Shown piece after piece: positions 54,101 through 64,000 of a DNA stretch of 64,000 nucleotides. Origin of the DNA: Oopsacas minuta (lineage: Eukaryota > Porifera > Hexactinellida > Lyssacinosida > Leucopsacidae). The notes under the pieces were generated by a model. It made no database searches. It was not told the DNA's origin and saw only the letters and a list, made by a program, of their open reading frames with translations. Both the position numbers and the translations under genes were made by a program. Where the stretch lies: the NCBI GenBank assembly GCA_024704765.1, contig JAKMXF010000324.1, forward strand, positions 1-64,000, given 5' to 3'. Positions within the stretch are counted from its first letter, which is position 1. The number at the start of each line of letters is the position of its first letter.

Positions 54101-56439
54101 TTGATGTTATTAGAGAGAAGATTGATAGGATCGAAGAATATTCCAGTTTTATTTCAAAAATGAGAAATGTTTTGTCGGAAACAGATCGAAATAGCCCCGA
54201 TGAAGCATTCGATGGATTTTCACACCTTTTGACATTGAAAAAGTTGAAAATAAATCGTGTTGAATTCAAATATTTCTGTTGTCTAACTCGAAATTTTGAT
54301 GTTATCTCAAATCAACTAATTTTACAGAATTTTAATGATATTTTGAGATCAACTTCAAACCAAATTCTTGAAGTACATTCACAATCTTTTTCCAAAGCAG
54401 ATTATAAAAATTTCCACGAAAATATTCAAGAAATATTAACAAATTTCCACACATATTTTCACAGAATTAAGAAACCCGAAATACCCGCACAAATTCTAAA
54501 AATACCACAATTCCCGCCAAACGAACATTTACCACATTTGAAAATTTCTCAGATACAATCATTGACTAACCAAATGAGAGAGTCAAACAGTCCAAAATCT
54601 GCCCTCTCTGTCTATAAGATGGCAACCAAACTCATCAATGGAATGCAAAGTCATAACAGTGTTTTCATGGCACAACCTTCTTATTGCCAAAGTCTATCAG
54701 AATTTTATCTTCAAGCAGGAAAGTCTTTGAGCAAAGATTCTGGAATTTGTGACAATCCAAAATGTTGCCTTTTCAACCCAAAATACGAAATTTCAAAACA
54801 TTTACAAGAAATTCACACAAACTGTATCCAATCTACGATCCCTTATGGATCCGTTTTGGCCCTCAAATATTCTTTAACAAGCCTTGGAGAATTATTTTCA
54901 GAATCAGATCCAATTTTATCAAGTGCTTATTTCAATGTAGCATTTGGTATTAGTTTACGTCATTTATTCTTGAATAAGCATTCAGTATCTAAATATGATT
55001 ATTTTGATCTTTTCTGTTTCGATTCTGTGACACACAATCCTCAAAATTGTCTCGAAGATAACTTTCTATCTTCTCTAACAAATTTGCAACCAAACTGGAC
55101 GATTCTCACAATTTCTTGGCCGAAGAAAGGTGATAATTTGTTCATAACAAGATTGAGAAATGGTCGACCACCTATTCTACTAAAAATTCCAATTCTCCAA
55201 CTCACTCCACCAAAATTTGACTCTAAAAATTGGCAACAAAATACAAACGAACTAAAATCCCTCGAAGATATCCTTTCAAGTATTTTTGATTTATTACATG
55301 AAGCAAGTAAACCAGAAAATATTGTAAATAAATCAAAATGGTGGGTTTCAAGAACAAAGGCAAACACGGCGCTTTCTGAGACTTTATCACAAATAGAGTC
55401 AGAATGGTTTTCTTTATGGAAAGGCATATTTTTAGGAAAAATTTCAATTTCACAAGAGTTCGTTTCCACTTCCGTAAAGGAATTAATTCAATTCATTCAA
55501 ACTATAATTGATATCCCGCCATTTCAATATGAACTCTGCTCAGAGTTATTTGAAGTAATTTTAGAATCTTACCCGCTATTAAAACGAGCTCAAATGGAAT
55601 TAATTTTACCACAAATTTTCCCAGATTTAGAGCAAAATAATTGTAAGATTATTTCAAAGAAAATTGCAATTATTTCTGAGGAATTATATGAAAAGATTGC
55701 GGACTTTCTCGACAAATTTGAGTGTACTCCTCAGTCAGTACCTCGGGGCCACATTTTTCTAATCTTAGACCCCTATCTGCATAGAATCCCATGGGAAAAT
55801 CTCCCAATTCTATCAACACAATCTGTATCCCGTATCCCTTCACTTCATTTCCTATTTATGCTAACTCATAAATACAGTCCACACTCTAACATAGATCTAA
55901 CCAACGGTTTCTACGTGTTAAATCCACAAGGTGACCTTCTCAAGTGTGAAAATGATTTCCAAAAACTATTCAGAAGTTTGAAATGGGACGGTGTGGCGGG
56001 TGAGCCCCCCGAGGGTCTCATTGACTCAGTTTCTAAGCATGACCTCTATGTATACTGTGGCCATGGTTCAGGAAGTGAGTATATCAATAAAGATAAGTTA
56101 CTAAACATAAAAGGCAGGGCATTCACGATGTTAATGGGTTGCTCTACGAGTAGATTATCAATAGAAGGACCATATGAATACCCGAACATGCTTCTTCTCC
56201 TCTTGTTAGCCGGGTTCCCGACTATAATTGGGACTCTTTGGTTCGTAACCGATTCAGAAATCAATTTATTCACAAAGAAATTGATCCAGGAAATTGTTAA
56301 GAACACTAATCTACGGTTTACACAAGGTCTAGATAGATCCAATACTTTATCAATGGCTTTTCATCAAGCAAGGCTTTCATGCAAACTCAGATATATTACA
56401 GGGGCTGCTCCTATTATATATGGACTACCTCTCTATTGA
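51197..56439 (+). CDS. ESPL1: Separase (cohesin protease)
   Basis: Two frames must be joined. 51197-51699 and 51732-56439 fit if a 32-nt GT-AG stretch (51700-51731, pyrimidine-rich, ending TTCAAG) is an intron; otherwise there is a one-base shift. The product would be 1736 aa. The C-terminal C50 caspase-like domain is clear: GHIFLILDPYLHRIPWENLP, then YCGHGSG with catalytic His1612 and LMGCSTSR with catalytic Cys1638, ending AAPIIYGLPLY as in other separases. The long N-terminal part is helical-repeat-like and poorly conserved, as expected for the family. Separase cleaves the cohesin kleisin at anaphase after securin is destroyed. The gene is almost intronless at 5.2 kb. A TTTG microsatellite follows the stop closely. 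Confidence 0.93.
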
Positions 56440-57062
56440 TTGTTTATTGTTTGTTGTTTGTTTGTTTGTTTGTTTGTTTGTTTGTTGTTTCCAGAAGGAA
56501 CGAATCAATATTTACATTTTGGGTTTAATTTTAGTGAATAACAATAATAGTAAACAAAATCTAGCATCGGGTATTTATGAGCTTTTGCAAAAATTATCAA
56601 TATGCATATGTCTAACCATGAACTTTAGAATTTGAGTAAATCGAAGTCTACAGATTAAAAATTTTATAGTTTCAGTTCTATATCTATTCTATGATCTTAA
56701 TCCTCTGGATTATGAATACAGTCTCTATGAGCCATGGTTAGTATAAACTAGAGTATACGAATTCAAACTGAAATAGGATAATGACACTAAGTTCGATAAG
56801 ATGGCTTTACTATTAATATGTAGGTACAGATATACATGACATTATAGAGAGTATTCTACTTTGATAATATATGATTAGAATTACTAGTAGCCCTTTACAA
56901 TATATGTTATGGGTGTATACGTGTATCTACTCGTTACAGATCTATTCGTTAGGAATATAGTCTATGATTATAGTATATGTGTTATATAGTGATAGAATAT
57001 GTGGCTTATATGCAAGTAAACTAACTACTGAAATAAACAATCCGTTTTAACTTAGTATTAGA
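56440..57062. other. Intergenic
   Basis: Between separase and EHD. Begins with a TTTG microsatellite; the rest is AT-rich, rich in TATA-like words, with no gene. Confidence 0.55.
56456..56487 (+). repeat. TTTG tetranucleotide repeat
   Basis: About seven to eight TTTG units, 17 bp after the separase stop. Similar tracts fill short introns at 1042, 57752 and 58430. Confidence 0.9.
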
Positions 57063-63128
<6,066 letters not shown>

Positions 63129-63375
63129 ATTATGGCGCTGATTTGAATTTGTATTGCGAATGTTATATATCTTGTTTACATTAATTAATTAAATGAAACA
63201 TATACTTATGGGTAACTTTATATTATTAGTAAACAACTTTTTTTGCAATTTTCAGGGCTCACCCATTAAGCTATTTCGACGATTGTTTAGCCTTGGCCGC
63301 GAGGTGATCCACGGACGACAGCAGGGGGTCCACACTGATTTATCTGTTCTTTACAAAATTAGAATTGTAGCCATA
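63129..63375. other. Spacer between EHD and kanadaptin-like gene
   Basis: Only 247 bp. It is largely occupied by hAT-like copy G, which would lie in the promoter or leader of the next gene. Confidence 0.55.
63280..63338 (-). repeat. hAT-like MITE, family 1 copy G
   Basis: On the minus strand: GTGTGGACCCCCTGCTGTCG, TCCGTGGATCACCTCG. Almost identical to copy E in the CCCCCTGCTGTCGTCCGTGG core. Lies 38 bp before the kanadaptin-like ATG. Confidence 0.68.
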
Positions 63376-63566
63376 ATGGAATTCAAAACACCCAAAAGAA
63401 TAACAACAATTAACAACCAATCAAATACACAAACAGATGTACCTATATCTGACAACCAATCAAATTCAACTATTCTAAAGCTTAATTACACTGAACCATC
63501 ATGGACAGCTATTCCTGAAAATTCATATAAATTGACTGTAATTAAAGATGGTAAAGAAATACAAAG
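63376..63566 (+). CDS. SLC4A1AP: Kanadaptin-like FHA protein, first exon only
   Basis: Starts at ATG 63376 (MEFKTPKRITTINN). An Asn/Gln/Ser-rich stretch is followed by LNYTEPSWTAIPENSYKLTV and IKDGKEIQR. This matches the start of the kanadaptin FHA domain (YxEPPWGGxxxxxYSLEVLKGG in animals). The exon probably ends at 63566 (CAAAG, then gttagc), phase 2; the remaining exons lie beyond the window. Kanadaptin is a nuclear FHA-domain protein associated with splicing complexes. The open frame upstream of 63376 runs through a MITE and is not part of the protein. Confidence 0.6.
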
Positions 63567-64000
63567 GTTAGCATTCCAGCTGCCTATTTGGTTGTTAGGG
63601 AAATATCAACAATGTACTTGTATGTATATTTCCCAAATATCTAGGTGTGTTTGCTTGGTTACAAACAGCGATTTAAGCTATGGATAATCAAGGAAAGACA
63701 TTCAATGTAATACAGTCAACTACCGTATATATCGATATCTTATATTGTACAAATATGGTCCCAAACCGTCAAAGTAACAAATATTCCATTGGTTATATCA
63801 AAGTAATTATCACGATCCCTCGAGCTTAGATATAACGGATTTACTAGTTGGCTGTACTACTTTTTTGCCCTGAAACCCTTCAAAGATTCCATAGCATATA
63901 TATATAAAAATAAACAACAATAAAACAAACAAATCAATCTGAAGCAGTACTACTGCTTATCGTATCAAAACAAAGACTCGTGATACTAGATATACTCGAG
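63567..64000 (+). other. Probable first intron of kanadaptin-like gene
   Basis: Contains the 63712 MITE and AT-rich sequence to the window edge. No second FHA exon was recognised before 64000. Confidence 0.45.
63712..63857. repeat. Pogo-like MITE, family 2
   Basis: Left end TACAGTCAACTACCGTATAT and right end, reversed, TACAGCCAACTAGTAAATCC. The internal ATGGTCCCAAACCGTCAAAG and GAGCTTAGATATAACGG match the 3129 element. 146 bp, probably in the first intron of the kanadaptin-like gene. Confidence 0.78.

Noticed and set aside
63193-63375. Upstream extension of the kanadaptin-like frame
   Set aside because: Translates a MITE and AT-rich leader; the natural start is ATG 63376.

Overview
The window is nuclear DNA of a metazoan. 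It is AT-rich, with short GT-AG introns (mostly 45-260 nt), TATA boxes, many small inverted-repeat transposons, and animal-type genes: separase, an NSD-type histone methyltransferase, EHD, PRPF4B kinase, cathepsin B, GCNA, p22phox, a PEAK-family pseudokinase and a PTB protein. A sponge, probably a demosponge, is the best guess. The reasons are the Ig/FnIII receptor whose tail carries many ITIM-like tyrosines, the coiled-coil/NHL protein, and TTTG repeats in short introns. I infer this from architecture; no species marker was seen.

Layout. 1-7 kb: an Ig/FnIII receptor (+), a five-exon cathepsin B gene (-) whose last intron holds a complete GCNA protease gene on the other strand, and a small coiled-coil gene (-). 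7.7-11.4 kb: two tandem intronless paralogues combining an NT-C2-like domain, a thioredoxin-like domain without CxxC, and a C-terminal PH domain. A third copy is at 36.6 kb. 12.2-15.5 kb: an intronless PEAK/pragmin pseudokinase (-). 15.5-32.5 kb: about 17 kb almost without genes, holding one small coiled-coil gene (23.8 kb; paralogue at 39.4 kb), repeats and one orphan exon-like stretch. 32.5-40.3 kb: p22phox, the NHL protein, the third C2/Trx/PH gene and the second small coiled-coil gene. 43-57 kb: a PTB protein with NPF motifs, NSD methyltransferase, an orphan seven-TM protein and separase. 57-63 kb: EHD, whose 3.9-kb last intron holds an intronless PRPF4B gene in antisense. The end: first exon of a kanadaptin-like FHA gene, cut by the window edge.

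How the genes may work together. Two lineage-specific families (C2/Trx/PH, three copies; small MPS-start coiled-coil proteins, two copies) are intronless, mostly have a TATA box close upstream, and lie among p22phox (NADPH oxidase subunit) and signalling genes. A shared redox or membrane-signalling role is possible but is only inference. The PTB protein has two NPF motifs, the peptide that EH domains bind, and an EHD gene lies 13 kb away. PRPF4B, GCNA, separase, NSD and kanadaptin are housekeeping nuclear or cell-cycle genes. At least four families of short non-autonomous DNA transposons are dispersed through introns and intergenic DNA.
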